Shown here: one piece after another, positions 47,682-61,900 of the stretch
Position numbering within the stretch: position 1 is the first letter of the stretch
Layout of the letters: each line of letters starts with the position of its first letter
Origin: Marsupella aquatica
Taxonomy: Eukaryota > Marchantiophyta
Assembly (NCBI GenBank): GCA_973895155.1
Contig: OZ316897.1
Coordinates: 14,198,001-14,262,000, forward strand
DNA: 64,000 bases
Direction of reading: 5' to 3'
Made by a program: the position numbers and the translations under genes
The notes under the pieces: model-generated
What the model saw: only the letters and a program-made list of their open reading frames with translations
Database searches by the model: none
Told to the model about the DNA's origin: nothing

Positions 47682-49056
47682 ATGATGATTCGAAGTTGGC
47701 AACGTAGTACAAAATAGTTACTAGGTTAGTGACCAGTCTTCTTCATATTAGACATTACCCTCAAGAAATGGGGCTGCCATCAACCACTTGTATGATACAA
47801 AACTTGCTTCCTCTGTGAATCCTCTGTCCTGTCTCAAGCCTGAACCACTGCTAAACAGAACAGCTGCATGCAAGTACTTCAAAGCTGCCAGACTGAATCC
47901 GGACACATGGCAGCCTGCCTACTTCAATTGTTCACATCGGGTACTGGTACTCAGGGACGTGATAGGAACATAACTTCGAATTCTTCCTTGATACTGTTGA
48001 GGGAGATCCTCTCTTCTATTACTTTTTGACATGGTCTCGAAGTCTTCTCCAGGGTATAAGATTAGCAACAGACGACTCACAAAGTTCATTATCTGTGGAA
48101 CATCCTCGCTTCGCAGATTGTAACTTCCTGGATTCCAACTGCAGCTTGCTCACAAGCAAACTGGTCTTCATTTTAGTTTTCCAGTTCCATGAGACATATT
48201 CCACATACCACGGATCTGTAAGAGATGCAAAACGCTTAGGCTGGTGTCGGAAGACAATTTCTATATTTCAACACAAACTCCAAATTGATAAGAATACCAT
48301 TTTAGGAAGGCATAATACTCCCAATTCATTATTTTGGCATTTCGTAGATAGAACATTGTTAATTAGAAATAAGTCTACAAAAGTTGGACGCAGTTGCCAA
48401 GCTGAACTATGAGAACTGTTTACTTCAGTTCATAACGTTCAAAAGGGAAGGACAACTTTCTCATGTACATCAATAACACAATTCCCAGCTTAATTCCATT
48501 TCCAAAAATTGTAAGAAGTCTTGGTGAACACATAGCCTTAAGTATTAATGCAGTGTGTCAGATGAATTATTTCCCCATCTCATGAAGGAAAATCAGATCG
48601 ATCATTCTGTAACAACATAGTTCTAGGCTCCCTCTTTCTTCCCTGTGCTGTGGTAAAGATGATTGAGACCCCGACCCTGTCAGCATAATTTCAAAACAGA
48701 TTCTTAGGAGAGCTTTTTCTTGAAAAAGTACAACAGCGGTCTTGTGATCATAAAGAAACGAAAACAACCCTCTGCTATAAAGATTAATCACCTAGACAAC
48801 CTACTAAGTTAAGACGTCAAAGAAAATATAATAAACAAATGCCAGGGAAAGCTTATGGAGATGCTATGACGTCAGAAGTCCCCAGCAAAACGAACAGTAA
48901 GACCCCGTTGACAACAACTATCCTAGTTCGAAAAGGATCCAGTACCACCTCCGACTCTAACGAATGACAGCAGACAGACGTTAGATTACACTGTATAATT
49001 AACATCACTCTCTTCAGCAGTTAAAATCGAGAAGCAGAAGCCAGTCTTCTAAAAAT
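47682..49056. other. Spacer, no supported gene
   Basis: Mixed-composition DNA containing short open frames on both strands (for example 48026-48412 plus) without recognisable motifs. The right end is probably the 3' UTR of the COX7a-like gene. Confidence 0.4.
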
Positions 49057-49329
49057 TCAGACTGTGCGACCTTTACAACCTAGAACCATGACTCCAGTGA
49101 ACTGAACTTGCATCCTACTCCAACACAACGCAATACGTTCGTGGAGTAGCGAGAAGATAAAGGAAAGGCTCACGACGTTATTCGAACTTACCATCATGAG
49201 GGCTCCCAGACCAACAAGGGCAAACGGAATGACAACAGACGTGAATTTGTCACCCGGGGCTTTCAGATGTGTCAGTTTGTGGACACTTTGAAAGTATCTC
49301 TGCTTTGCCAAAATTGCTTCGTCTGCCAT
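49057..49329 (-). CDS. COX7A: Cytochrome c oxidase subunit 7a-like (2 exons)
   Basis: Small inner-membrane subunit of mitochondrial complex IV. Exon 1 (49329-49192) encodes MADEAILAKQRYFQSVHKLT and then HLKAPGDKFTSVVIPFALVG. This closely follows the plant COX7a pattern: a KQRYFQ...H motif, a Lys-Gly/Ala-Pro/Ala loop, then a single transmembrane helix. The donor is ATGATG|GTAAGT, phase 0. The best acceptor (ttcag) starts exon 2 at 49101, ending with a stop at 49057, for 60 aa in all. Exon 2 would finish the helix and a short C-terminus (FTGVMVLGCKGRTV) that I do not recognise. Two nearby AGs give other short tails, so the C-terminus is uncertain. A long purine-rich upstream tract to about 50.6 kb may hold 5' UTR exons. 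Confidence 0.78.
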   Translation of the reverse strand: MADEAILAKQRYFQSVHKLTHLKAPGDKFTSVVIPFALVGLGALMMVSSNNVVSLSFIFSLLHERIALCWSRMQVQFTGVMVLGCKGRTV

Positions 49330-51299
49330 CTTACTGGGTTGGTCAACAAACCAAAGCTTGGACTAACCTGCACATTCGATCCCAGAGAATTGGCAAATAT
49401 TTGAAGTACAAACGTCAAGACCAGGAGAAGTGAGTCCAGTAGAGCCATCTATATACTTTCGGGTTAACAAGACTGTCAGACAAACAGCCTAAGAATAAAT
49501 CCCTTCTGCTATCCACGTCTGCTCACAAATTAGAGCTACCAAAAGTTTGGAATTTAAAGAGGCAAACACGAGCCAGTCATCCCAGAAAACTGTGGGCACA
49601 TTACGACAGCACTTAAGGAGGTGCAAGAAGTCCTAATGCCCTGCACACATGCATCAAAGCCCTTAAGAATATGGAGATGAGGAACGCGACCTTAAAACAA
49701 TGAAACCTCACGGGTAGGATATATCGACCAAAATTGGAAATCTAATCCGGTCGCCACTAGTTAAACTAACAATCCTTTCCGGGCCAGTTTGGACAGTGTC
49801 GAGTCCAGAAGTTTGCAGAAAAGCAATCCACAGTAAATTCCGTCAAATTAATTTAATCAAATTCGAGGGAGAAAGCTAGAACACGAAGTACAATCATGCA
49901 TAGAGACCATACGAGACACAACAATCAGAGAGGCCAAGAGAAGAAGGAACAAGATCACTCAGGGTCAATCAGTCACAAAAGGGCAAATTCGATAATAGAC
50001 AAACCTATTTTGAGGACGAGAAAAGAACAATTCCCAAGGAGGACAGTGAGACTGACGAACGTTCTTCCGCGAGCCGATGAAGAAGCAAAAGAACCGACAA
50101 GTGAGCAGGGAGGGCTAAAAAGATAACTAAACGATGGAGGAGAACATTTCGAGGGGCCGACCGAGGCAAAATACAAAAACACGAAAAGAGTCCAGAGAGT
50201 ACAATGCAAAACCTACAAAGAGGCAACTGCGAACTCTCCAATCAGACTAAATTGAGGAGAGAATCAGGGCAACCAGATCATACCTGGACAGAGGGCCGAA
50301 GACAAGACAACTCAAATCGTGGTAACCAGGAAATCTCAAATCAGACCAAATTGAAGCGAGACCCGAGGCGCTAGATCACACACCACTGAAGCTCAAGAAA
50401 ATGGCAACGAACCCTCAAAATCAGGCCAAACTGGAAAGAAACCCAGGGCAACTAGACCATACCTGGAACAAAATGAGCGCGATGACAGTCGACGCAGAGT
50501 GCGGGCAGCTGCGATTTGTGGTCGATTGTAGTCGAGAGTAGAATCTGGCGAGCGAACGAAATTCAACGCCAGAGCAAAGAGCGAGAAGAGCAAAAAGCAA
50601 CGAAGAAAGAGCAAAAACGAGAGCCCAAGAAGAGCGAAACTACTGTCGCAAAAATTTGAGGGTTCTTCTTTGTTTAACCGTCCATGTCTCTCTGTGCAGG
50701 GCTTCTCGACCGGGTTCCATGGGGGTGCCCGCCCCCCGCCCCCAGCCTCACGAAATACACCGCAAATATGCAATTTTTTGTCATGTTTTTTAGTTCGCCA
50801 GGGTAGCGAATGTCACCTGGGGGAGAAGATGCTCACAAGATTCTCACCTTAATTTTATTAGATTAACTTTGACCCTTAGATCTCTCGACTGTAGCTTTAA
50901 ACCACCAAAAAGTGAAGCAAAACATGGTGGACACTGGTGATTTAAGGATAATAGGGTCATGGCTAGGTGGCACTGGCTAATTTTGCCAAAGATTTTTCTG
51001 TCTTCCATTAGCTAGATTTGTTGATTATGTCTTCATTAATCTTGTACTTCGGGCGGTGCGGAAATGAGGTGCTTGTCCAAAGAAAGACAACAATGACCAA
51101 ACAATGACCAGCCTCATTCAATGCCGTACTTTAACCTTTGCGCACTCACATCAAAATTGGGCAAAGTTCACAGTCACTATTGACCAATTGTGGTATGCCT
51201 AAATCTTGATTTAGGAGAATATCTACAAGAACATTTTGTAAGGCTAGTTAAGAGTGAATTCATAGGGAAAAAATTGCCTGACCAAGTAAAGTTGTTCGG
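49330..51299. other. COX7a upstream region and spacer
   Basis: From 49.9 to 50.65 kb the plus strand is strongly purine-rich (pyrimidine-rich in COX7a orientation), with many 'aga/gaa' runs. A leader or 5' UTR intron is plausible. The open frames there reflect base composition. No other gene is supported. Confidence 0.4.
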
Positions 51300-51536
51300 T
51301 TTGTGGGTCCACTAAGCATTTATCTCTTACAAAAACTATGTACACTTAAAGTCTAACTTTACAAACCCTCTTGGAAAGTTATTTCCAAAATTCTTGGATG
51401 TACGTGAAGCTAAATCAACATGATTTGTCACAAACAAGAACCGTTAGCTATCCAAGAAAAACCAAATTTGACTATTCGTGTTTGAGGCAAAGCAAAGAAA
51501 AATAACTAGACCCTCTAACTGTAAAAACAATGAAAT
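51300..51536 (-). repeat. Dispersed repeat family, inverted copy D
   Basis: Read on the minus strand it carries 'tgtttttacagttagagg', 'tttgctttgcctcaaacac' and 'gttcttgtttgtgacaaatc' in the same order as copy A at 44047, then 'cacgtacatccaagaatttt' and 'ggaaataac'. It is the same repeat in opposite orientation, diverged. Confidence 0.7.
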
Positions 51537-51965
51537 GAAATGAAATGTCTTCAATGAAATGTCTTCAATGAAATTGTCCTAATTGTCTCAAAAAATTCAC
51601 TTCATAAAATCCTCAATTTCAGCTCTTAATGGCTCAAAATAATTTAATAAAATAAACTTACATAACCAAGTAGTCTTTGAACTAATCTGGGAACTAATTA
51701 CATTAAGATATTCTTAAAATTCACCTCATAAACAAGTACTCTAAAATATTTGTGAATCTGTCTAAATTATAATAATACAAGCCCTATGCCCGTGAGTTAC
51801 ACAATGAGAGGAGGGCCAGCCAATAGGCAATCAGGGCAAGGCATTTATGGGGCAATGATAAAAAAATTAAATAATCAAATCCAAAGATTGTGTATTTTTC
51901 CCGCCCTTTATATTACGACAAAAGACTAAAAAGATCTAAGATCACTTATTATTATAATTGTAGAG

Positions 51966-51985
51966 ATATATATATATATATATAT
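51966..51985. repeat. (AT)n microsatellite
   Basis: Ten uninterrupted AT dinucleotides. Confidence 0.95.
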
Positions 51986-52235
51986 TTTGTTTTGTTTTTG
52001 GAACTAATAGAATTGCACTCCGATAGATAGTAGGTATAGTATCCTACAGTAGTCCGAACGAAAGAATAGGCCGGCACCCGGGTAGAAGCCCGTCTAGGAA
52101 GCTTCGTCGGAATCGTGGGTAAAGTTGAGCCCTGGTGTGGTTCCTTTTCTCCAAAGAGGGGATTCTAAAGTGCAGTATAGTGTGGGAAGCGCCCACGCCA
52201 AAGTGCTCTAGGTTGCCGAGTCAGTCGTCAGTGCC

Positions 52236-52257
52236 CTCTCTCTCTCTCTCTCTCTCT
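52236..52257. repeat. (CT)n microsatellite
   Basis: Eleven uninterrupted CT dinucleotides. CT runs are common in plant core promoters and leaders; here the run lies 2 kb before the spermidine synthase ATG. Confidence 0.95.
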
Positions 52258-53527
52258 GCGAGTACTCAGCACTACGGTAGGGCGTGTCAAACCTGGGATG
52301 AGTCAGATAAACCACGGTCCTGATAAGGCCTCCCGTCAGCTCCCATGAGCTCGAACACGGGTGAAACGACGACCGCTGATATGAGAAGCTTTGTCGGGCT
52401 CATATCTTTCTCAATTTTGATTGGAATCAAACGAAAATTGGCCTGTTGGGAAGCCTGGGAAATACTCTTTCGAAGGAGCTACAGTCTACCTTGTACTATT
52501 GAGTATCCAGTGAGAAATCTTACTCGAAAGACGACGGGAAACCTGGACGGGGAACGTCTTGCTATCTCTACCCGTGGCGAGTGACCACGGGCAGTCCCTC
52601 CCAGTCCGTCGTTGCAAAGATTGGCCCCCTTACTACAGTGCGAGAGATTTCCCGCACGAGCACGCAGTCGCAGACACAGTCGGACACAGTCGGACAGCGT
52701 CTGTTCCAGTCTTGGCCCACGCTTCATGACAAGCTGACTGCTTTTTATAATTTTGATTTTGATACCAGCCTGAGGCAGCGGGATCCGGAGCTCTACGATA
52801 CCCAGGTGTGGCATGGAGCATTGGAGCTCCTCCGGGGAAATTTCAGCGGACCCACCTGAGCGCAAAATTTCGGGTCAGTAGTCTGTACTCCCTCTCTAGT
52901 CGTAGAAGCGTTTGATCGAGGTTTGACTGATCCGATAGCAGCTACAGTAGTGTAGTGTGTTGATTTGTGAGTGAACCAAGAGGGTGTCCCCCGTCACTAC
53001 GCTGCGTTGTTGCGACTTGCGAGTCACTAATCACTACTGAGTACTGACTGCGGCATAGCTGGTTTCTCTAGACTCGTAGAGAGTTTCGGGCTTCGAGAGT
53101 CTTTTGGTGCTTATAAGGAGCAGCTTGGATCAGGTTCGGTGAAGAGTTGTTGTGGAAGCTTGCCCACCTGGCCGCTGCAGCACCCCACGCCCCAGCCCTA
53201 GCTCGCGAATTGAAGCAGCAGCTCTTGCTCGCCCTGCTCCTTCGAAGACATCGTGCCTGCCATAGCCAGCCCTGCTTAGCTGCTTGTCGCCTCGCTACCC
53301 CACCTGATTGCTCGCCTTGTCATCTCCCTCTACTGCTGATCAGGTCGCCATAGGTTGCTGCGTTTTTCTGATCTTTTTGCTGATCGTTTTCGTGCTCGAT
53401 TACTCCTGATTGTTTTGGCTGGATTTTTGGTGATAGTTCTCTTGCGAAATTTGTCTCACATTGTTCATTGAAAGCTCTGCTGTTACTTGAGCTTGACCAG
53501 AGAAGTTCCGTATGTGCTGGCGTTCGT

Positions 53528-53692
53528 GAGTTCAGGCTGCGATTTTCTGCTGCGAGTCTCGTGACCTTTTTGTTGGAGTTCGGGCTGCGATTTGGATGTT
53601 CTTGCTGCGAGTTTGTCACCTTTTTCTTGGAGCTCGCGCTACCATTTTCTGCTGTTGCTGCGAGCCACATTGTACTGCTGCGTTTTCAGCTG
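53528..53692. repeat. Degenerate tandem repeat, ~50-60-bp unit
   Basis: Three units start at 53528, 53576 and 53640 with gag(t/c)tc(a/g)gggctgcgattt-like sequence, followed by 'ctgcgag' and 'gt(g/c)acctttttgttgga'-like words. They lie in the presumed leader region of spermidine synthase. Confidence 0.65.
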
Positions 53693-54315
53693 GAAGTAGG
53701 ACTACATTTTCACTCTCCGGACCTCTGCTCGCGGTGCTGCGATTTTAGCTGTGAGTGTCATCCAGGTTGTGCTCTCAGTTTCAAGGCTCATGCTGTGTTT
53801 CGATGGATTGTTCCACTTCCTATAAGTCGCCGGGTCATTCTTCAACAGGCACGCAGTTGAAGATTCGATTCTCCTCCCGCTGCAGCTTTTCAAGCTGAAG
53901 CTTTTACTTTGTTAGTAAGAGATCAACGTCTTGGAGCGAATATGGTGTGGTGGTCTGAGGTGGATGGTATGGGGCCCCCGGCTTTTCCTGTTCATGTGGT
54001 TTGGCTGACAGATTATGTTTAGAGTACAGTGTGGCTCTGTGGTGGAGTTCGTCGTCTCGTCACGTACAGTAGTAGGTTGGGTTCATCTGGAAGAAGATTT
54101 TGATCTTTTTGTCCCAAAGATTTCACTTCATTCGGGAAGAAGTGAAGCTCAGGAGTTCGCCTTTTCGTGCAGATCAATTGGATTAAATTCCTCTTTGTGA
54201 CCTTGGCAGCAGAACGGAGGGATTGATTAGGTGCTGAGGCACACAATATAGTCGTAGGTGGTAGGGAGGCAAAACAGTAAACGGAGGAGGGTTGGAAGAT
54301 CTTGGAAAAGCGGGA

Positions 54316-57274
<2,959 letters not shown>

Positions 57275-60200
57275 TACATGAGTTGATGACAGCTGATCCT
57301 TTGGTCAAAGGTAGGGCGAGCGAGCTAGGATGATTTTCCTTGTAAACTCTCAGAAGATTCTTTAATATAGACGACTCCCATTTAATTTTTTGAGTTTCGT
57401 TCACTTCCAGTACCTGAAATGAAGACTCGTGAGTTCATATTTCTTACGATGCATGTCTAGGAAGGACGGAAGTTGGAAACTTCATAGCTGAATTCGCTGA
57501 AGAAGATAATCCTTACAAAAAGAGGGCTTGCATTGATCCAATACCAGAGGTTTAGCCGGATCCCGAACATTGAGAAAAGGATCTCCTCCGCAGGAGAAAC
57601 GTGGGTGAGTCGGTGTAACTAGAAACCTGTACCTGAGCGGCTTCAGGACTGCTGGAATATCTCGAGTCAGCTTTCCTTCAGTCGTGTTTTCAGTTGAGAG
57701 CTGGTTCTGACTCGTGGCCGCAGGTTTCCCCCACTTTGACAAACATTAGCTGTTTTCTCGAATTAATCCACAAAAAAATGAGCTATTACCTGCGTGGTAC
57801 CCTTTTGCCTGATTTTAATAAAAACGTACGGTCCTGTAATTTTTATCTTTTATAGTTGGAGAAAGCATAGTGACAGATTGGATAAGGTTTTGATGGCCTT
57901 ACCTTGCGAAGCTGGTCACATCTTGTGGTGTGAAAATTTTGTGCTAAACGCCAAGAATCAATCTCGAAAGTTGTGCCTTCGACAGCAGTTCGTGACGGCC
58001 GGACTGATATCAGTGGGCCTCATGACAATACGGTAGTATCGCTTTCCGTAGGAACTGGATTGATTGGATCTAGGATGACGTGATTGCCTTTGGCGAAAAT
58101 GATTTCTTTTACCGAACCCTCGTCCAACTTTTCGACAGAAAGGTGCGGAATTGGTTTGGGAGGATTCCGGAGGACAGAAGGACTCGAGCTTGTGCGCGCC
58201 TTGGGGGAACTCTCAGCTTCTCTTAAAATTTACCAAGACGATTTGTCGTTGCCAAAGGAGGGTTTTTTCCTTAGTGGCAGTTCTTCAACTGCTGCCGGAT
58301 TGGGAAGAATGCTGTTGGAAAGGGATTAAATGTTCGACGATTATGGAATTGAAGGCAGTTACTGGTGGGGTAACTGTTGGCTATGGTGCGAGCAAACAAT
58401 TTTTGTTGAAGCAGATACCTCCGCTGTACCACTCTGACTCGCCGCTCTTCACAAACGCCATTGCTGACAAATAAGTGCTCTTCATCGCCTTCGGATGTGG
58501 AAGGTTCTACGTGACCGATGGCTGTTTCTGGAGCCATTATTAAAACTGTAAAACTGTATTTCGTGCAACGTGCAGACACTCAATTACAGCCCCAAGGTTA
58601 CAGTATGCAGAGTTCACCAGATTCAACACGAGCAAGGTGACTACTCTGTACCGAGTAGATTCGGTATCGGCTGACTGGGTCACGGAACGCACATCGTCGT
58701 ACCTTGGTGACATTTTCCTGCGTCATGGGAGGTGGAAAGGGTGTGTGTGATCCAGTGCAGATGATAAACTTCATGTCAAACAGTTTACGGAGGTGGCCAG
58801 GACGTGAAGTGAACATGTGGCGGAAACATGGTGGTGGGGAAGTTGTGACAGATTTTATGGTCAATTTCTTCATGTCACCTCAGCTCAGAATCTTCTGCAA
58901 TAATTAGATGGATGGGTGCATATTCTTATCAGTCAATTGACAAACTAACGTAACCCATGTCCAAACCTGCTCCACTTTTCTCGCTCTAGCAATCCCCACA
59001 GCATCCAGATCAACTGCAGTCCTGGACCATCAGTCTGCAGGAGCCACCCACCTCGAGAAAGAGACGAGGGTTTGCGGACACCGAAGGCTCACAGAGTACG
59101 ATCAAGTCATCAATACACTAGAGTGAATATACTGTTCCAGTGAGCAAGTACCGTACTAGATAACCAGCCACCAGAGTATACTTACCTGTGGCCTTAAAAA
59201 TTGTTTCCCGGCTTTGACGGGCATCTGTCTGCACCATGACATTGATAGACCTTCCCACTGAGAGAGCTCCTGGGCTTCCCAGAGGCACGAAGATGGAGAG
59301 CTGAAGAGGCACGCTCCCGTTTTACCTCATCCTTGAGGAGACAGTACAATAAAACGGATGCATAATCGGAGTGACGTCGTTCCCCGTGCCGGCGGAGAAG
59401 CTTCGCGTTACACCTGTGCAAGGAATTCCCCAGACTATGCAACGCAGCAGTAATGTCAATCAGAAGCCAAACCGTCCCAAACAAGATCTTGACTGTCTTC
59501 TCGCTTTGCTCCGTGGCTCCCTTTACTCGTTCTCATGCAATCCCGCAACTCCTAAGCCTCCATGGCTTATCTTCGCTTCTTCGAATGTAACCTGCACACT
59601 TGCATGTCTCCAGCTTTTTGGTAGGACTCTGATTATTTGGTCTGCTCAAAGTCGCCCAAATCTACTTTCCTACGGAAGGGGCCTCGGTGAAAAAGATTTC
59701 CTGCAGCTCTTCCAGTCATTGATGCACGTTATAGCCCTCAGTTAAAACTGGGCAGTCAGGACAGATTGGGAAATACCTTCATGTCCATTCATTGGGGGCC
59801 TCAATCTCAGTCTACAAAACACGCCACAGTATCAGGAAATGAATTGACTTTTTGAAGAAAGCGTACCAGGGTAATGCTATCACTGTATCACTCATTATCC
59901 AAACAATGCGGGGCCTGAGAAAGTGCGTTCAATTCGTTTGCAGCTCCAAAAGTCGGGTCCTAAACCTCTGGAATAATTGCCTGGATGAGAATATGGATCT
60001 TGCAATCTGTTTTCCTTCCTTCTCATCCGCTTAAAGGAGTGGATCTGGTATCAGCCGTCCGAGCTGCAGGTACCATGCAATCATACCGACTGATGCTCCA
60101 TCTTTCTAGAAAAATTAAATCGTTTGGGCGATCTACAGCGGAAGCCGCGGCCACGGAATACTCGGCAACTCGAGGATGTCTTCCATTTCCGAAGTCTCCA

Positions 60201-61486
60201 AATCATTTCTTCGAGGCAATTTGACCCTTAGTGTGTTTATGGAAGTTTTCTCAAGTCATTCATCATTGTGATTTCTTGATCTGCGTTAAGTAATTGGAGA
60301 GCAGCTTGTTGTCTATTTCCAAAGTTCTCAGAAACTTGTATTTGGGAAACTTTCCTCAAGTCATTTGTCATTGTGATGTCTGGATCCGAGTCAAGCACTT
60401 TGAGAATCTCGTCTGCTAGTGGGAAAATTGTCTCCCGAGTCAAGCACTTCGAGAATCCCGTCTGCTAGTGGGAAAATTGTCTCGAGCCATTCATCATTAA
60501 GATGTATTGATCTACTACGGCGAACACTCTGATCCCCATCATGACCAAATTCTGTCAAAGTTCCACCTGCATCAGGCAATCTATAAACTTTGGGCAATTT
60601 TTTTTAAGGGCATCATTCTATCTTTCCAACCAAGAGCTACCGGATCCAAATTTCACTATGAAGAGTAATTTTTCTTAAAATAGTGGAGTAGACTGGGAAA
60701 GAAGTGACTAAAATGTGGGAAAAGGGAGAAGTCTTGGACACTTCCTCCATAAGTGTGGGCAGCTGTGATTTAAGCTCGTTACCCCATATCAGGAGTGGAT
60801 AGGGAACAGAGCCTGTCACTTTGCTTTTAGTGCCCTAAATGTATGTGTTGAAGGTTCACCCATCCTCACTGTGGGATATGAGGGGGATTGTATAATACAA
60901 CATATATTAGAGATCTCCAGAGGTTAGGGATGATTGCTAAACCCCAAAGTTAGCAGGAAATTTGGAGGCCTGGAAATTAGAAAAGCCTCCATATTGGATT
61001 GAGTCACCTAGGCACTCATGCACCCAAACTTAGCCAATCATTAGGAGGCCTGGAAATGCAAACAACCCCTATATTGGATTGTCAATCACAAGCAGTTTCC
61101 CCCTAGCTTCTTTGACCTCTATCACCCTATTCATTAAAATTGGAATTTCTCTAGTCCAGAAGTTGACCTTCAAATTTATTATTTTACCCCCAAAAGTTCT
61201 ATAACTTGTTCCCCAAAAGCATACATTTTAGTGGCCAAATATACACTTTTTGAGGTCTAAAATTACAATTCTAATGCCCAAATTATCAATTAAATAATTC
61301 AGTTATCAATTATAAATACTTATTAATTAAAAGATAATAAAGTGTTCTTATTATATACAATATAAACAATGAAAAAATAGAATAAGACAATATAATAAAT
61401 TCAAATGACCCGTGATAACCAAGTTATACAAATAAGGAAGGTAAACCGGTGATGTATTATAAAAGTAAAAAACCTATTTTTACAGG
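57275..61486. other. Intergenic, no supported gene
   Basis: Begins with the spermidine synthase 3' UTR. The 57.8-58.5 kb stretch has several open plus-strand frames (57794-58036, 58084-58329, 58151-58474) of protein-like length, but with no recognised domain. 60.2-60.6 kb holds a tandem duplication and related minus-strand frames. 61.1-61.48 kb is very AT-rich. Confidence 0.4.
60386..60483. repeat. Two-copy tandem repeat, 49-bp unit
   Basis: The unit 'ccgagtcaagcactt(t/c)gaga' plus 'atc(t/c)cgtctgctagtggg' and 'aaaattgtctc' occurs at 60386 and 60435. Flanking sequence on both sides carries weaker matches (for example 'cattcatcatt(g/a)' near 60256 and 60487), so the minus-strand frames across it contain internal repeats. 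Confidence 0.88.
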
Positions 61487-61900
61487 GTCAAGACCACGTC
61501 TGCCCCAATGCAGGCTCTAGATGGTTTTGACCGGTTGTTGAATGTATATCAATTACTATTTAAAAATCTATGTCGAGATTATCTCGACCCAAATGAAGGG
61601 TCAACATAATTTTGACCCGTTGTTGAATATATCTATATCTCTAGCTATTCTCTTTGTATGGGGTCGAGACCCAAATAACCTTTCTCTGAGAACATATCTA
61701 CAAGTAAAAGAGGATCAACAGCATCTAGACCCAAATGGATAGTACGCATAGCTTCACTCTTTTTTCGAGTAAGAATATGTATATCTACAACTCACATCGT
61801 AACTGTTCGGTGTAGGGTCGAGACAATCTAGACCCAAATCTCATGCTCCTCCACCCCGCAAATTCATTTGAGCAAGTAAATCTAGACCCTGACGGGTCAT
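61487..61900. repeat. Cluster of GGGTC/GACCC words
   Basis: Within ~410 AT-rich bases, GGGTC or its complement occurs about ten times, often paired as short imperfect palindromes such as gggtcgagaccc, tctagaccctgacgggtca and gacccaaatgaagggtc. Two longer words (ttttgacc(c/g)gttgttgaat) are also repeated. The function is unknown. Confidence 0.6.

Larger units (their letters stand above)
51537..54315. other. Spacer and spermidine synthase upstream region
   Basis: Contains an (AT)n run (51966-51985), a (CT)n run (52236-52257) and, from ~52.0 kb, GC-balanced sequence likely to include the promoter and a long 5' leader of spermidine synthase. Frames at 52581-52859 (plus) and 52479-52865 (minus) are both open, but match no family. 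A degenerate tandem array lies at 53528-53692. Upstream ATGs (for example a 61-codon frame at 54015-54200) would be upstream ORFs if they are in the mature leader. Confidence 0.4.
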
